Made by a program: the position numbers and the translations under genes. Positions 52,336 to 62,428 of a stretch of DNA of 64,000 bases are shown piece after piece. Numbering within the stretch: the stretch's first letter is position 1; each line of letters begins with the position of its first letter. Under the pieces are notes generated by a model. That model did not search any database and had not been told where the DNA came from. It was given only the letters and a program-made list of their open reading frames with translations. This DNA is from Metabacillus lacus (lineage in GTDB: Bacteria > Bacillota > Bacilli > Bacillales > Bacillaceae): positions 162,149-226,148 of the forward strand of contig NZ_WKKI01000003.1 in NCBI RefSeq assembly GCF_009674805.1, in the 5' to 3' direction.

Positions 52336-53958
52336 TTATGATAATTTTATAGATTTAAATAATCTTTTAATAAAAGAAGGTTCTTGTTCCTTATATTCTT
52401 GCTGAAACGACATTTCTTCCAGCCAATGAACATCAAATGCAGCCTTATCTATAAACTGCTCAATACAATTGTGTCCAGGCGGATTGTAGATGACTATATC
52501 TACGCCAAGCTCATTGAAAAAAAGTATTTTAGCAGCGTCTGAACGAGAAAGTGTGCCATTTATTTCGGTATTGAACAACACCAGCTTGGGAACATCCTGA
52601 GAGTAGTCAAACTGCTGTATGAGCTCTTGTTGTTCCGGCGTAATTATTGTTGATTGTGTAAACAAATAAAGCCGGACATCATCGATCTTTTCACCGTTTA
52701 AGGCTGCGAGCTTTGGCGTTGCACACATATTGGAAATCACATGAGCAATTGAAAACTGTGTATCCTCAGGAAGGTGTTTATACTGCCACCAATTGCTTTC
52801 CAGCATTTTTCTCGGATCTAATTTTCCATCCCTGCCAAGCGCATGCTGATAATGAAAGATATGATTGGTCTTCACTTCTTGAGTAAATGGAAAAGATCTA
52901 ACCAAGATGGAGTTTTTTGTTTCCGACAGCTTTTGTAATCTATCCCAATACTCTTTTTTATCAGTTGAAACTCCCATAATTTTCGCGAAAATGGAAGGAA
53001 TCTCAACAGAGTTCCTTCCCGCCTGGAAGCCGGGGCGCAAAAATGCTTTTTCGTTTGCAATTAAAAAGATTTCATCATAAGTTGTTTTTAATGTGACCGA
53101 TGAAGGTATGTGACTGCGGAACTGCCAAGGTCTGTATAATTGGGATCCTTCTTGAAACAAAACATTGTGAATTTCCTTCGTTGCCTTGTAAGCTACTGTT
53201 GATTGACGATCAGGCTTTTCTTTGGGGAAAGGCTCAAGTTTTCCAGACATCGGGTACTGGATGATCTGAGAAATACTTTGATTGGGATCAAGTTCTAGAA
53301 ATTGGTCCTTTCCTTCAGGATGAAAAATCAGTACGTCACAGCCCATCAGCATTAGGAAGTACAGAAAATATAATTGGCTTTTCGATGCGTCTCCGTACCA
53401 AATAACACGGGGCATCTCGACCTCAATATCAATAGATTCCAACCAAACCTGAAGATGATTCCAAGACCATTTAATCATGTCCACCAGTACCCGTTGAAAC
53501 GACGGGTCATTAAATCCAGCTTCATGATGCTTCTTGAAAGTTTCTAAAATGGAAATGAATGAACTTCTTATATGGCGGTGCAGTACAAAGTTTGAATGAT
53601 GGGGAATTAACCTTTCTCCCTCTAAGAATGCTACGAATCTATTAATAGATAAACCTTTTTCCTGCTTATTGATTGAGTGCACTTTTTGAACCCTTTTAAA
53701 GCGGTCTTGTGAAATCGTCTTATCTAAATTTTCACTAAGAACATGTACTTTCCCTGAAATAAATAAGTTGTGAAGTGTTGTATAGTACTCATTCTCATCA
53801 TAGCCGGTACCTGTTATTCTTGCCGCTACCTGGCAAAATTTGTAGCTGCTTCCTTTTTCATAAGGCGTTCTCTCAGGGAGAGGTTTTAAAAGCTGTTGCT
53901 CCCAGGTCTCACTGTCTACCTTCACCTGCTTCATTTCTATACGATTAAAATTAGTCAT
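52336..53958 (-). CDS. yceG: YceG-like component of the Ter biosynthetic module
   Basis: 540 residues. Family blocks: FCQVAARITGTGYDENEYYT near the start, PRVIWYGDASKSQLYFLYFLMLMGCDVLIFHPEGKDQF (quoted in part), and IVIYNPPGHNCIEQFI near the end. No catalytic motif is obvious. It lies between the HAD gene and telA. In B. subtilis the homologue is in the yceCDEFGH stress operon. RBS AGGAGGGTGACCTC before ATG. Confidence 0.82.
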   Translation of the reverse strand: MTNFNRIEMKQVKVDSETWEQQLLKPLPERTPYEKGSSYKFCQVAARITGTGYDENEYYTTLHNLFISGKVHVLSENLDKTISQDRFKRVQKVHSINKQEKGLSINRFVAFLEGERLIPHHSNFVLHRHIRSSFISILETFKKHHEAGFNDPSFQRVLVDMIKWSWNHLQVWLESIDIEVEMPRVIWYGDASKSQLYFLYFLMLMGCDVLIFHPEGKDQFLELDPNQSISQIIQYPMSGKLEPFPKEKPDRQSTVAYKATKEIHNVLFQEGSQLYRPWQFRSHIPSSVTLKTTYDEIFLIANEKAFLRPGFQAGRNSVEIPSIFAKIMGVSTDKKEYWDRLQKLSETKNSILVRSFPFTQEVKTNHIFHYQHALGRDGKLDPRKMLESNWWQYKHLPEDTQFSIAHVISNMCATPKLAALNGEKIDDVRLYLFTQSTIITPEQQELIQQFDYSQDVPKLVLFNTEINGTLSRSDAAKILFFNELGVDIVIYNPPGHNCIEQFIDKAAFDVHWLEEMSFQQEYKEQEPSFIKRLFKSIKLS

Positions 53959-53985
53959 GAGGTCACCCTCCTAGTGCTATAACAA

Positions 53986-54780
53986 TTAAGTTATTGTTAA
54001 CGTTTGCTTTTGTATTCGTTCTACGATCTCTTCAGAGGCATTCATTCCAAATGTTTTTGTGCTATTTAATAGTGAGTAATGCTCTAAAACTTCTCCATGA
54101 AGTGGAGAAATACCATCGTTCCCATTTACAATTAAATCGTAATCGAGCAATGAATCCCCCGCCGTATAGACATAGTCGATGTTTAACGTATCGCATAGGA
54201 ATTTTACTGCTTTCCATTTGTTGATTATGTGTGGCACAAAGTACAATTTTCTTCCTTGGAGGGATATTTGCCACCCAAGATTACTGGACCAGGCACTTAA
54301 TGTTTCCAATAAATCTTGGGAAAACAAACTTCTATCAATGATTAAATAAATAAAAAGATTGTCAGCCTGTCTAACTTTCTTAATCCACTGATTATCTGAA
54401 AATCCTTCTATTTCTCTTATCATCTCACTCAATGGGACACTTGAATGTAACTCCTCTTGAATGTGGTTATACCATTCTCTTAAAACTGTTCCATTCTTTA
54501 AGATATTGCCTCCATTGCTGGTAATGGCATATTCCGGTATGATGTCTTCCTGAAATAATCGAATTCTTTCATACTGTTGAATGGTTCTTGTCGTTACTGG
54601 GATAAAAAGCATTGTGTCATTTATTTCTTTCAGGGCCTGCTTTGTTTTTAATGAGATGTAAGATATTTCTTCTCCATCCAGCCATTCTATTGGTTCATAT
54701 GGACTGTGTGCCTGGTACATGCCGATCATTTTTTTTGAGTAGATGAGCGTACGGTCTAAGTCGCTTGCGAATGCCTTCAT
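53986..54780 (-). CDS. HAD-superfamily phosphatase of the Ter biosynthetic module
   Basis: 264 residues. Motif I ASDLDRTLIY (nucleophile and acid Asp at about 7 and 9), motif II TTRT, motif III Lys near NKWKAVKFL, motif IV GDSLLDYDLI; a C2-type cap lies between. Similar to sucrose-phosphatase/Cof-type HAD. It overlaps the StiP gene by 4 bases. Proposed to dephosphorylate a nucleoside-like intermediate; inference from the module. Confidence 0.85.
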   Translation of the reverse strand: MKAFASDLDRTLIYSKKMIGMYQAHSPYEPIEWLDGEEISYISLKTKQALKEINDTMLFIPVTTRTIQQYERIRLFQEDIIPEYAITSNGGNILKNGTVLREWYNHIQEELHSSVPLSEMIREIEGFSDNQWIKKVRQADNLFIYLIIDRSLFSQDLLETLSAWSSNLGWQISLQGRKLYFVPHIINKWKAVKFLCDTLNIDYVYTAGDSLLDYDLIVNGNDGISPLHGEVLEHYSLLNSTKTFGMNASEEIVERIQKQTLTIT

Positions 54781-55886
54781 GAATCCTGCTCCACTTGTTT
54801 AATCAATCCGCAGCAGCTGTATGACATATCTGCATATTCTTCTACAGGAACATTTCTTTCTTCAGCAAGAAGAAGGATGTGGTCTAAATTCTGCTTTTCT
54901 GCCGGGTTTATTAAAATTTTCCAAGGGATTCTTCTTAGTAAGACACGGGTTGTTTCTCCTACGCCCGGCTTAATATAATGCGTATTGCTAATGCTGAATT
55001 TCTTTTGAATGCTTTCAATCGACTTCAAGCCTCTCCAGTCAGCCTCTACATGCGATTCCCTGATGCTGCTGATATGTTTCTCAAGGTCTGGAAGAACATC
55101 AGGAAACTCAGAGGTGATACTGTCGACGTAAAAATTAGAAAGATCTTCATCCATTAACTCGCTGTAAAATTTAGCGCCGTGAAAGTCATTTGGTCCTATT
55201 AAAGATGAATTCAATACAGTTCTGCTCACCAAGCCTGATACCGTCGAGTTCAAACAAGCGCTCGGAATTAAAAAGTCTTCTCTAGTTCCGTAGTAACTGG
55301 CACAATAACCCGGATCAGCTAACACTGCGAGCTCTGATGATAGCTGCTGGTTATATTTATGGTTGAATGCCAGGATCGATCTCTCAAGCTCCCTTGTGAT
55401 GGCTCCCTTTCCTGTCCAGCCATCCACAAACACGATATTCTCCTCAGGATGTTGAGATAGAATATAGTTCAGAGCATTTTCATCGATTCCTTTGTCGCGA
55501 ATAATCGAAATACTAAAATGCGGAACCACTTTCCCGTACATTTGATGTATGTACCTCTTTATCAATACACCAATGGGCGTTCCTGCCCTTGCCAGACTGC
55601 ATAGCACAATATTCAGGCCATTCTTCTGTACAACCTGTTCGGAAACCAGAGCAACTGCAATCGCAACTTTTTTCTTTGTCTGTTCCAGAGACTCATAGAA
55701 TAATTGAATGTATTGATCTGAAGGCTTATACTCTACCGGGAGCATCTCCGAATAATGGACGCCGCTTTGTATCGCATCTTCTCGCTCATTTGTATCTTTT
55801 TCTAAATTGGCTTCTGACAAATCTTTCAATAAAAAAGTAACATCCTGTTCAGGATAGCTTCCCATTTTAGCTAATGTTCGATTCAC
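54777..55886 (-). CDS. StiP-family protein (cysteine protease-like with PELOTA RNA-binding domain)
   Basis: 369 residues. N-terminal StiP domain with phosphoribosyltransferase-like core: VLCSLARAGTPIGVLIKRY and IVFVDGWTGKGAITREL. The C-terminal PELOTA RNA-binding-like domain (about 285-369) includes GETTRVLLRRIPWKILINP, and the end SYSCCGLIKQV carries two cysteines. Start GTG overlaps the upstream stop (GTGA). The family appears almost only with Ter genes. Confidence 0.83.
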   Translation of the reverse strand: MNRTLAKMGSYPEQDVTFLLKDLSEANLEKDTNEREDAIQSGVHYSEMLPVEYKPSDQYIQLFYESLEQTKKKVAIAVALVSEQVVQKNGLNIVLCSLARAGTPIGVLIKRYIHQMYGKVVPHFSISIIRDKGIDENALNYILSQHPEENIVFVDGWTGKGAITRELERSILAFNHKYNQQLSSELAVLADPGYCASYYGTREDFLIPSACLNSTVSGLVSRTVLNSSLIGPNDFHGAKFYSELMDEDLSNFYVDSITSEFPDVLPDLEKHISSIRESHVEADWRGLKSIESIQKKFSISNTHYIKPGVGETTRVLLRRIPWKILINPAEKQNLDHILLLAEERNVPVEEYADMSYSCCGLIKQVEQDS

Positions 55887-57268
55887 ACGATAACCCCCCT
55901 ATTGTTCTTTGAAAATACAACAATATTGATTGAAAGTATTCCTCGTTCTTTCATAATGTCCTTTAATTCCTTCAGTGAGCTCTCCGGAATTTCTTTTTCA
56001 AAAAAGATAAATACATCATCGTAAACATCCTTCGGAATGTTATATAGATAATGCACAATGCTCATATTCTCAGGATTAGAAAAGGAAAAGCCATTCTGGA
56101 TGCCGTAGTCCGGCTGATTTACCGGGAGGATAGGACTTCTTGTAGTTGAATGAAAATAAACTCCCTCTCCCAGATGAGATGCAATTCTCATTGGTATGTA
56201 CATGAACTCGCCTGTACCCAGGCAGAGCGTCTGATGTCCCTCACGCATTTGGCGCAAATATTGTCCTGCTTTCATGCATGCATCTTCAATATGCAATTGA
56301 GAGGATTTTGAAATACCAAACCTGCCAGTCCCCTCTATGTAAGGTATAGACTTGTTGCTGCAAACATAATGACTTTCAATAAAGTACTCATGCAGGCTGA
56401 CATAGTTTATGTGTTCTTCTGTACCAGCATGATCAAGAGGCTGATAGTTATAGGCTGCGTCTTCTATTGTCCGGCCAATAAACTCCATTCTTCCAGACAA
56501 TAGTGACACGATTGTAATCTGTATATTCAATTCTTTTTCCAGCTGCAGAAACTGCTCTCTATTCTCTTCAGATCGCCAATCTAGTATCGAGACGACTGAA
56601 TAATGTTTCCGAGGATATTTAGAATGTATATTTCGAATAATGTTCAATGCTGTATTACCTGTCGTAATTTCATCGTCTACAAGAATAATCGGTTTGTCAT
56701 GATTAATGCGCTCTTCATGAATATAGCAAAGCTGATCCACAGCATGAGAATGCTCTTCCTCAAAAGAAAGACAGGGCGTCTCATCTTCTACCAATTCCCG
56801 AGTTGTATGATAATAAAATGCATGTTCAAATCTTTCAAAAAAGGAATGACCAAGAGAAGTGGCAGTTTCAGCAAACCCTATGATGACAGGACTCTCTTTC
56901 AAGTCCAGATGAAGAGTCGTAAGTAAATTGTATGCTTCTCTCATCTCATGAGGACAATCTGAAAAAGCACCCTTAATAATGGCTTCCTTCCCTTTCACTG
57001 ATTCACCTGTTGTATGTTCATAATATGTAATTGCCAATAATCCGGAAGTTAAAAGGGGTTTTAGCGGATGCACAGGCAAGTGTTTTCCTAAAACCTTGCT
57101 AACAAATAGAAACCCTCTCTTTTTATTAACTCTTGCGGACATAAGAAACAGCTCATCAGGTGAAAGGTCAAGAGGATTAAAAGTAATTTGTAAATTTACA
57201 CACATGCTAGGTAAGATTTGTAGTGTGTACTGATTCTGAGAGTAAGTCGATAAAGTTGTGGTTTTCAT
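55883..57268 (-). CDS. Phosphoribosyltransferase-domain protein (TRSP type)
   Basis: 461 residues. PRPP-binding motif KPIILVDDEITTGNTALNII (about 197-216), preceded by VIIGFAETATSLGHSFFERF and followed by a TRSP-type C-terminal domain with TLCLGTGEFMYIPMRIASHL. ATG 57268 follows a GGGGTG site and lies 62 bases inside the end of the HpcH-like gene. Probably attaches ribose-5-phosphate to a base or similar ring in the module's pathway. Confidence 0.83.
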   Translation of the reverse strand: MKTTTLSTYSQNQYTLQILPSMCVNLQITFNPLDLSPDELFLMSARVNKKRGFLFVSKVLGKHLPVHPLKPLLTSGLLAITYYEHTTGESVKGKEAIIKGAFSDCPHEMREAYNLLTTLHLDLKESPVIIGFAETATSLGHSFFERFEHAFYYHTTRELVEDETPCLSFEEEHSHAVDQLCYIHEERINHDKPIILVDDEITTGNTALNIIRNIHSKYPRKHYSVVSILDWRSEENREQFLQLEKELNIQITIVSLLSGRMEFIGRTIEDAAYNYQPLDHAGTEEHINYVSLHEYFIESHYVCSNKSIPYIEGTGRFGISKSSQLHIEDACMKAGQYLRQMREGHQTLCLGTGEFMYIPMRIASHLGEGVYFHSTTRSPILPVNQPDYGIQNGFSFSNPENMSIVHYLYNIPKDVYDDVFIFFEKEIPESSLKELKDIMKERGILSINIVVFSKNNRGVIV

Positions 57269-58406
57269 GATACACCCCATAAACCTCAGATTTTTTTAAC
57301 ATCTTTTCAGCCCATAAATAATGCGGCTTGACCTCATTCATCTTGTTTGAATAACTACTTTTTATAACACCTATATTTCCAGTAAAGCTTTCAACAATGG
57401 AGAGTGCGTCTGCATATTCTTCTTTTGAAACAACATTTAAACTTTGAACAATTTTTAAATGGTTCGGATGTATCACTGTTTTTCCAACTAGGCCGTTTGC
57501 CTGATCTAATAGCGTTTCTTTTATAAGGCCGTCTCCGTAATCACGTAATAACTGTGAACGCATTTTTAAAGTTTCATCTTCTTCATGTATCTCTTTAAGC
57601 GGGGAATTGTGATATTCTGCACCTAACAATTTGGTTGTTGAGTTGTTAAAGTACTCCCACACAGGACCTGATATAACAAAATCTTTTCCAAAACAGTTAA
57701 TAAGATCTGTAATAAAATCTCTCATAATGGAAATATCATAAATGGTCGTCCTATTATCTCTTCTGATGCCATACAAGCCGCATAAATCTGTAGCTCCAAT
57801 TCTAATATTTAATATTGATTCCTTATGCTGCTTTAAAATACTCTTAAGGTGATACAAGTTGGGCAGTCTTGTTTCTTTATCAATCACATCCCAGGATTCA
57901 AAAATCGGCATTCCATATAATTTAACGTTATGTTCTTTTTCAACTGTAAGCAGATTTCCAAGATAATTTTCTGCATTATGTACCGAAAACTTCGGAAAAA
58001 CAAATCCAGTCAGGCAATCAACCGCTTCACCAAGCTTGGAACTGATTCCATGAATTTGTTCCGGAGTTCTAACTCGCAGAAAAATTAACGGCAGGTCTTC
58101 TGGAGGCATCAGCCCCATTTTTATGTGATGATAAATGGATTGTATCTCAATAGTGACTTGAGCTTCTGCCAGTTCCACCTCATTATCTCCGATTGCATCC
58201 TCAAGACAGATCACCATGGAGCATAGCTCGGGATATTTACCTGAAGTGACTAAGGCGCCAATATCTTTTCTGGTCGCCGGCATATATAGAGCAGCTCCCA
58301 AGCCATATTGCAATACATCTCTTGAAGTTGTTTTTGTAATGATGGACGGTTTTTTAAAGAAGATTCCTTCTTTTTGAAATTCAGTTAAATGATTAAAATA
58401 TTTCAA
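57207..58406 (-). CDS. HpcH/HpaI aldolase/citrate lyase-family protein
   Basis: 399 residues. TIM-barrel motifs: GAALYMPATRKDI, VICLEDAIGD with metal-binding acid residues, LIFLRVRTPEQI, and LRIGATDLCGLYG; KTVIHPNHLKIV near the end is typical of CitE-like lyases. Start is TTG after AAGGATGTGATAAA. First gene of the biosynthetic module, probably making or cleaving a C-C bond in the small-molecule product. Confidence 0.85.
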   Translation of the reverse strand: MKYFNHLTEFQKEGIFFKKPSIITKTTSRDVLQYGLGAALYMPATRKDIGALVTSGKYPELCSMVICLEDAIGDNEVELAEAQVTIEIQSIYHHIKMGLMPPEDLPLIFLRVRTPEQIHGISSKLGEAVDCLTGFVFPKFSVHNAENYLGNLLTVEKEHNVKLYGMPIFESWDVIDKETRLPNLYHLKSILKQHKESILNIRIGATDLCGLYGIRRDNRTTIYDISIMRDFITDLINCFGKDFVISGPVWEYFNNSTTKLLGAEYHNSPLKEIHEEDETLKMRSQLLRDYGDGLIKETLLDQANGLVGKTVIHPNHLKIVQSLNVVSKEEYADALSIVESFTGNIGVIKSSYSNKMNEVKPHYLWAEKMLKKSEVYGVYHENHNFIDLLSESVHTTNLT

Positions 58407-58423
58407 TTTATCACATCCTTACT

Positions 58424-58462
58424 TATAAAAAAGAAGGAGATAAAAAATTAACTCCTTCTTTC
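58424..58462 (-). terminator. Terminator between TerC and the biosynthetic module
   Basis: AAGAAGGAG and CTCCTTCTT pair on the minus strand, followed by TTTTTATAA. Partial readthrough would set the ratio of the Ter proteins to the biosynthetic enzymes. Confidence 0.65.
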
Positions 58463-58473
58463 TTTGCTCGTTA

Positions 58474-59250
58474 TTATTCTTTTGTAGCAGCAGCTTCAAT
58501 TTTTGCAGCTCGAGATTTGTTTATATAGTGCACTATAAATGTTGATAGGAAGGCAAGAATCAAGATAATGAAGAACAAAGTATGACTCAAATGGAATCCG
58601 AAAACACTAGCGAACATCTTAGCTGAAATCATGGCAATTAAGATAAACGCCGTAGTTTCAAGCTCAGGAAATTTATCAATGAGTTTGAGGAATACACCAG
58701 CGACAGTACGCATCATTAGAATTCCAAGCATACCGCCTACTAATAACACCCAAACCTGATCAGAAATTGCAAAAGCTGCTAAGATAGAATCAACACTGAA
58801 TGCTATATCGACCATTTCAACTGAAATGACTGTTGCCCAGAAAAGGCCGAATACTTTTACTAACCAGGAAGACTTATTAAATTCTTTACTCTCTTCTTCA
58901 TTGCTGCTGCTTTTCTCGCGGAAGTATTTGATCACGATCCACGCTAAATATGCAGCTCCCAGTACTTTAATCCACCAAAACTTTACGAGATACACCCCTA
59001 CACCAATAAATAGGAATCGGAAGAAATAAGCACCTAAAAGACCGTACATCAAGGCTTTCTTCCTTTGCTTTTCCGGTAAGTGCTTAACTAAAACTGCCAA
59101 TACAAGTGCGTTGTCTGCAGATAAAAGCCCTTCAATGATTACTAAGGAGCCAATTAGACCCCATGCTACTGGATCTGATAAAATTTGACCCCACATCTCA
59201 AAATCAAAAAACATACCATATGTTGCTAACATCTGCTCTATAACTCCCAC
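58474..59250 (-). CDS. terC: TerC-family membrane protein (YceF-like)
   Basis: 258 residues, seven to eight membrane helices. Intramembrane acid residues in EGLLSADNALVLAVLV and EMVDIAFSVDSILA are the family hallmark and suit metal-ion export or sensing. GTG start after AGGAGGATCAGCAA. It follows the third TerD gene by 37 bases. Confidence 0.92.
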   Translation of the reverse strand: MGVIEQMLATYGMFFDFEMWGQILSDPVAWGLIGSLVIIEGLLSADNALVLAVLVKHLPEKQRKKALMYGLLGAYFFRFLFIGVGVYLVKFWWIKVLGAAYLAWIVIKYFREKSSSNEEESKEFNKSSWLVKVFGLFWATVISVEMVDIAFSVDSILAAFAISDQVWVLLVGGMLGILMMRTVAGVFLKLIDKFPELETTAFILIAMISAKMFASVFGFHLSHTLFFIILILAFLSTFIVHYINKSRAAKIEAAATKE

Positions 59251-59287
59251 TTGCTGATCCTCCTAAATATTGCTCTATATCTTTCTT

Positions 59288-59866
59288 TTATACTGTCAGG
59301 CCGTAATTACGGCACAAATCTGCCAATCCGCCTGCAAAACCGCTTCCAATGGCATTAAACTTCCAGTCATTTCCATAACGGTACAATTCACAAACCACAA
59401 CAGCTGTTTCAATAGAAAAGTCTTCCCCTAAATCAAATCGGATTAATTCCTGATTGTTTGTTTCATCTACTAACCGAACAAATGCGTTCGATACTTGTCC
59501 GAAATTCTGGTGACGGTGATCAGCATCATGAATGGTCACCGTTATACCAATTTTGTCCACATTAGAAGGAATTTTCGAGAAATCCACAATCAGCTGCTCA
59601 TCGTCTCCATCACCCTCGCCGGTTCGGTTATCACCCGTATGAACAACAGATCCAGAAGGATGTGAGAGATTATTATAAAAAACAAAGTCCTCATCATTTG
59701 AACATTTGCCATTGAAATCAACGAGAAACGCAGATGCATCTAAATCAAAATCATGCCCGCCTTGATATTTATTTGTATCCCAGCCAAGTCCAATAATAGC
59801 TTTAACCAACCCTGGGTTTGTTTTTGTTAAATCAATACGCTGTCCTTTTGATAACTGAACTGCCAT
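59288..59866 (-). CDS. TerD-family protein 3 (YceE-like)
   Basis: 192 residues. TerD beta sandwich with calcium-binding motifs [13 protein letters not shown] (about 42-54) and [12 protein letters not shown] (about 80-91), [20 protein letters not shown] and the [12 protein letters not shown]...WKF end. Close to protein 2, suggesting recent duplication. ATG follows a GGGGGTAGCTAAG region. Confidence 0.93.
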   Translation of the reverse strand: MAVQLSKGQRIDLTKTNPGLVKAIIGLGWDTNKYQGGHDFDLDASAFLVDFNGKCSNDEDFVFYNNLSHPSGSVVHTGDNRTGEGDGDDEQLIVDFSKIPSNVDKIGITVTIHDADHRHQNFGQVSNAFVRLVDETNNQELIRFDLGEDFSIETAVVVCELYRYGNDWKFNAIGSGFAGGLADLCRNYGLTV

Positions 59867-59906
59867 CTTAGCTACCCCCTGCTTCTGATGAGTTTTCTGT
59901 TAACTA

Positions 59907-59941
59907 GAGAAGACAAGAAAATCAGCAATTTCTTGTCTCCT
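59907..59941 (-). other. Hairpin between TerD genes 2 and 3
   Basis: GAGACAAGAAA and TTTCTTGTCTTC form a long stem without a T-run, so it may stabilise or process the transcript rather than end it. Confidence 0.5.
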
Positions 59942-59953
59942 CTAAAAGATATG

Positions 59954-60532
59954 TTATAGCTGTAAACCGTAATCAGTTGCGATGCGTGCAAGCCCGCCTT
60001 GATATCCTGATCCTACCGCTGAGAACTTCCATTCCCCATTATGCCGGTATAATTCACTCACAATAATAGCTGTTTCAATGGAGAAGTCCTCTCCAAGGTC
60101 ATAATGAATCAATTCTTCATTATTATCTTCATTTACAACTCTGGCGAATGCGTTGGAAACCTGGCCGAAATTTTGATTGCGGGATTCGGCATCATGTATT
60201 GTTATGACAAAAGATATTTTTTCAACATAAGCGGGAACATTACTTAAATTCACTTTGATCTGTTCGTCATCCCCATCACCTTCACCAGTAAGATTATCAC
60301 CAGTGTGTTCAATAGAGCCTTCTCCGCCAATTAATTGATTGTAGAAAATGAAATCACTCTCAGAAGCGCATTTCCCATTAGCATCTAAAAGAAATACACT
60401 TGCATCTAAGTCAAAATCATTTCCGCCATCGTACTTGTTAGTATCCCATCCTAATCCTACAACAACCTTTGTTAAACCTGGATTTGTCTTTGTTAAATCA
60501 ACCTTTTGTCCTTTAGATAATGAAATTGCCAC
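59954..60532 (-). CDS. TerD-family protein 2 (YceD-like)
   Basis: 192 residues. Same blocks as protein 3: [48 protein letters not shown], and [21 protein letters not shown] start after GAAGGGAAGATACAG. TerD proteins bind calcium and are soluble; they are thought to form stress-signalling complexes with TerC at the membrane. Confidence 0.93.
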   Translation of the reverse strand: MAISLSKGQKVDLTKTNPGLTKVVVGLGWDTNKYDGGNDFDLDASVFLLDANGKCASESDFIFYNQLIGGEGSIEHTGDNLTGEGDGDDEQIKVNLSNVPAYVEKISFVITIHDAESRNQNFGQVSNAFARVVNEDNNEELIHYDLGEDFSIETAIIVSELYRHNGEWKFSAVGSGYQGGLARIATDYGLQL

Positions 60533-60571
60533 CTGTATCTTCCCTTCAAAAATCTATATTTGTTTTCTCCA

Positions 60572-61138
60572 TTATTGATAAAGTTTTACCAGATCTCTTA
60601 ATGCAGCATCTGTTGTACCGTTTCCTATTGCTGCAAACTTCCACTCACTGCCATGTCTATAGATCTCGGCTACAATGAGACTGGTTTTACCAGAGTAATT
60701 TTCAGTTAAATCAAACATGAGCAGCTGGTTGTTATTGCTTTGATTTACTACACGGATAAAAGCATTTTTAATCATTCCGAAATCCTGTTTTCTTCCTCGG
60801 CAATCGTAAATATTAACTGCAAAAACTAATTTATTTATAGATGATGGCACTTTTTCCAGATCTATCAGAATTTGTTCATCATCCCCGTCACCGTCACCTG
60901 TTAAATTATCACCAGTATGTTTTACACTTCCGCATTTGCTCTTTAAATTGCCAAAGTAAATGAGATGAGCATTATTTGGTAATCTATCATTTTCAAGCAT
61001 GATGACAGAGGCGTCACAATCTATATCCCGACCTCCAAGTTCAACAGGATCCCATCCTAATCCAACTGTCAATTTTGATAGTCCTGCATGACCTTTTGTT
61101 AAATCGATTCTTTGTCCTTTTTGCAAGGAAATAGACAT
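60572..61138 (-). CDS. TerD-family protein 1 (YceC-like)
   Basis: 188 residues from the ATG after AAAAGGAGTGAAC. More diverged than proteins 2 and 3: RDIDCDASVIMLEND replaces the DFDLDAS motif, while [15 protein letters not shown] is conserved. First gene of the operon, behind a SigA-type promoter. Confidence 0.92.
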   Translation of the reverse strand: MSISLQKGQRIDLTKGHAGLSKLTVGLGWDPVELGGRDIDCDASVIMLENDRLPNNAHLIYFGNLKSKCGSVKHTGDNLTGDGDGDDEQILIDLEKVPSSINKLVFAVNIYDCRGRKQDFGMIKNAFIRVVNQSNNNQLLMFDLTENYSGKTSLIVAEIYRHGSEWKFAAIGNGTTDAALRDLVKLYQ

Positions 61139-61191
61139 GTTCACTTCACTCCTTTTTACTTCACATGGGCAGCATAACGGCAAAAGTACAG

Positions 61192-61220
61192 AAAATATTA
61201 CCTATTGTTATCATAGTCAA
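61192..61220 (-). promoter_or_regulatory. SigA-type promoter of the Ter operon
   Basis: TTGACT (61220-61215) and TATTTT (61197-61192) are 17 bases apart, 54 bases ahead of the first TerD start. No clear SigB, SigW or SigM match was seen. Confidence 0.5.
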
Positions 61221-61482
61221 ATGTTCCCTTATAGGAAGATTATGATAAATCCTGTAGAATACTTGAATATTTTAGATAATATTGTAAAAAACAATCTAAT
61301 GGTATTTTACTAGAATTCAAACTGTTAATCTAGTCCTTTTGGGTAAATTTTTACCATTGAGTGTTCTCATTGTAACGATGCCTCTTATGCTAATTTGACT
61401 GTTTTCTGCTCTATCCAAACCCTCTTTTTCTCTGATAGGCCAGGCTTAAAAAGACTGCAGTTCATAACAAGCCCAATAAAAG

Positions 61483-61510
61483 AAAAAGCCTCTCCAATTG
61501 GAGAAGCTTT
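61483..61510 (-). terminator. Terminator of the membrane-protein gene
   Basis: AAAGCTTCTCC-AATT-GGAGAGGCTTTTT is an almost perfect stem with a T-run on the minus strand. The 61221-61482 stretch shows nothing else. Confidence 0.8.
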
Positions 61511-61576
61511 GGGCCATTCTGCAGGTATCAAGATTCCTTAGTGAAGTCAGCGGGGAACGGAGAAAACAATCTCCTT

Positions 61577-62428
61577 TTACCTGCCCATCACAGTTTCTAT
61601 AAAAAGGGCTTCTGCATCGTCATCCAGCTGATTCAAATGTCTGTCTAAAATCTCTGTCATTTTAGGGGACATAAAGAAAAAATCCCTCACAATAATAGCT
61701 TTTCTTTCTCTATCATCATCTTCCAGCTGCTGTATTATCATCGCTGCAGCATGGATGTCCTTTTCGATCACTTTCATATCCTTCATTGTAATAGAGGTTC
61801 CTTCAAGACTAGTAAAATACATATCATAGTTAACATACTCTTCTACTCTGCCATATCTGGCAACAATTGTCTGTCTTTTTGGATCTACCTTTAACATCCA
61901 AACTTGATCAATCGGCAGTGTCGTTGAGGAGAACACTCCTTTGCTATGTATTGCGTCTTCATCCACATACTGATAATGATTCAGCATCGCAATATTCCAT
62001 CCTATGAAAATGAGCGAAGTCCATATGAATAACTGCCATCTTCTAAACCAATGTTTCTTATCAGAAAACAAGCATCCAGTAAAGAAAACCCATGTGAGGA
62101 AATATGTAAAAAAAGTAGGGAGATCCGTATAGTTAGAGTGATATAAACGCACATACAGGGCATCTTTCGGTACAAACCAACCAAGCTTAAGCTCGTTTGC
62201 AAATCCAAATAAATACATAATGAAGAGTAAAAAATGTACACTCACATATCCCTTAAACCATTTATTCTCAAACCAGCGCTCTCCTTTATCCTTTAAAAGC
62301 AGTACAGCTATTATACAAAGAAACAGCGCAAGAATATATCCACCCCAGTGATCAAATACTCCTCTGATCAGGGTAAGATAAGCCATTACTAGTACTAGTC
62401 CGCCAAAGTTCTTTCTATTAATCTCCAC
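61577..62428 (-). CDS. Membrane protein of unknown function
   Basis: 283 residues. Five membrane helices at about 8-45, 60-77, 103-120 and 130-148, then a soluble C-terminal domain (about 150-283) beginning DQVWMLKVDPKRQTIVARYG, with an acidic helix at the end. ATG with weak upstream site. Family not recognised; no operon partner. Confidence 0.7.
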   Translation of the reverse strand: MEINRKNFGGLVLVMAYLTLIRGVFDHWGGYILALFLCIIAVLLLKDKGERWFENKWFKGYVSVHFLLFIMYLFGFANELKLGWFVPKDALYVRLYHSNYTDLPTFFTYFLTWVFFTGCLFSDKKHWFRRWQLFIWTSLIFIGWNIAMLNHYQYVDEDAIHSKGVFSSTTLPIDQVWMLKVDPKRQTIVARYGRVEEYVNYDMYFTSLEGTSITMKDMKVIEKDIHAAAMIIQQLEDDDRERKAIIVRDFFFMSPKMTEILDRHLNQLDDDAEALFIETVMGR

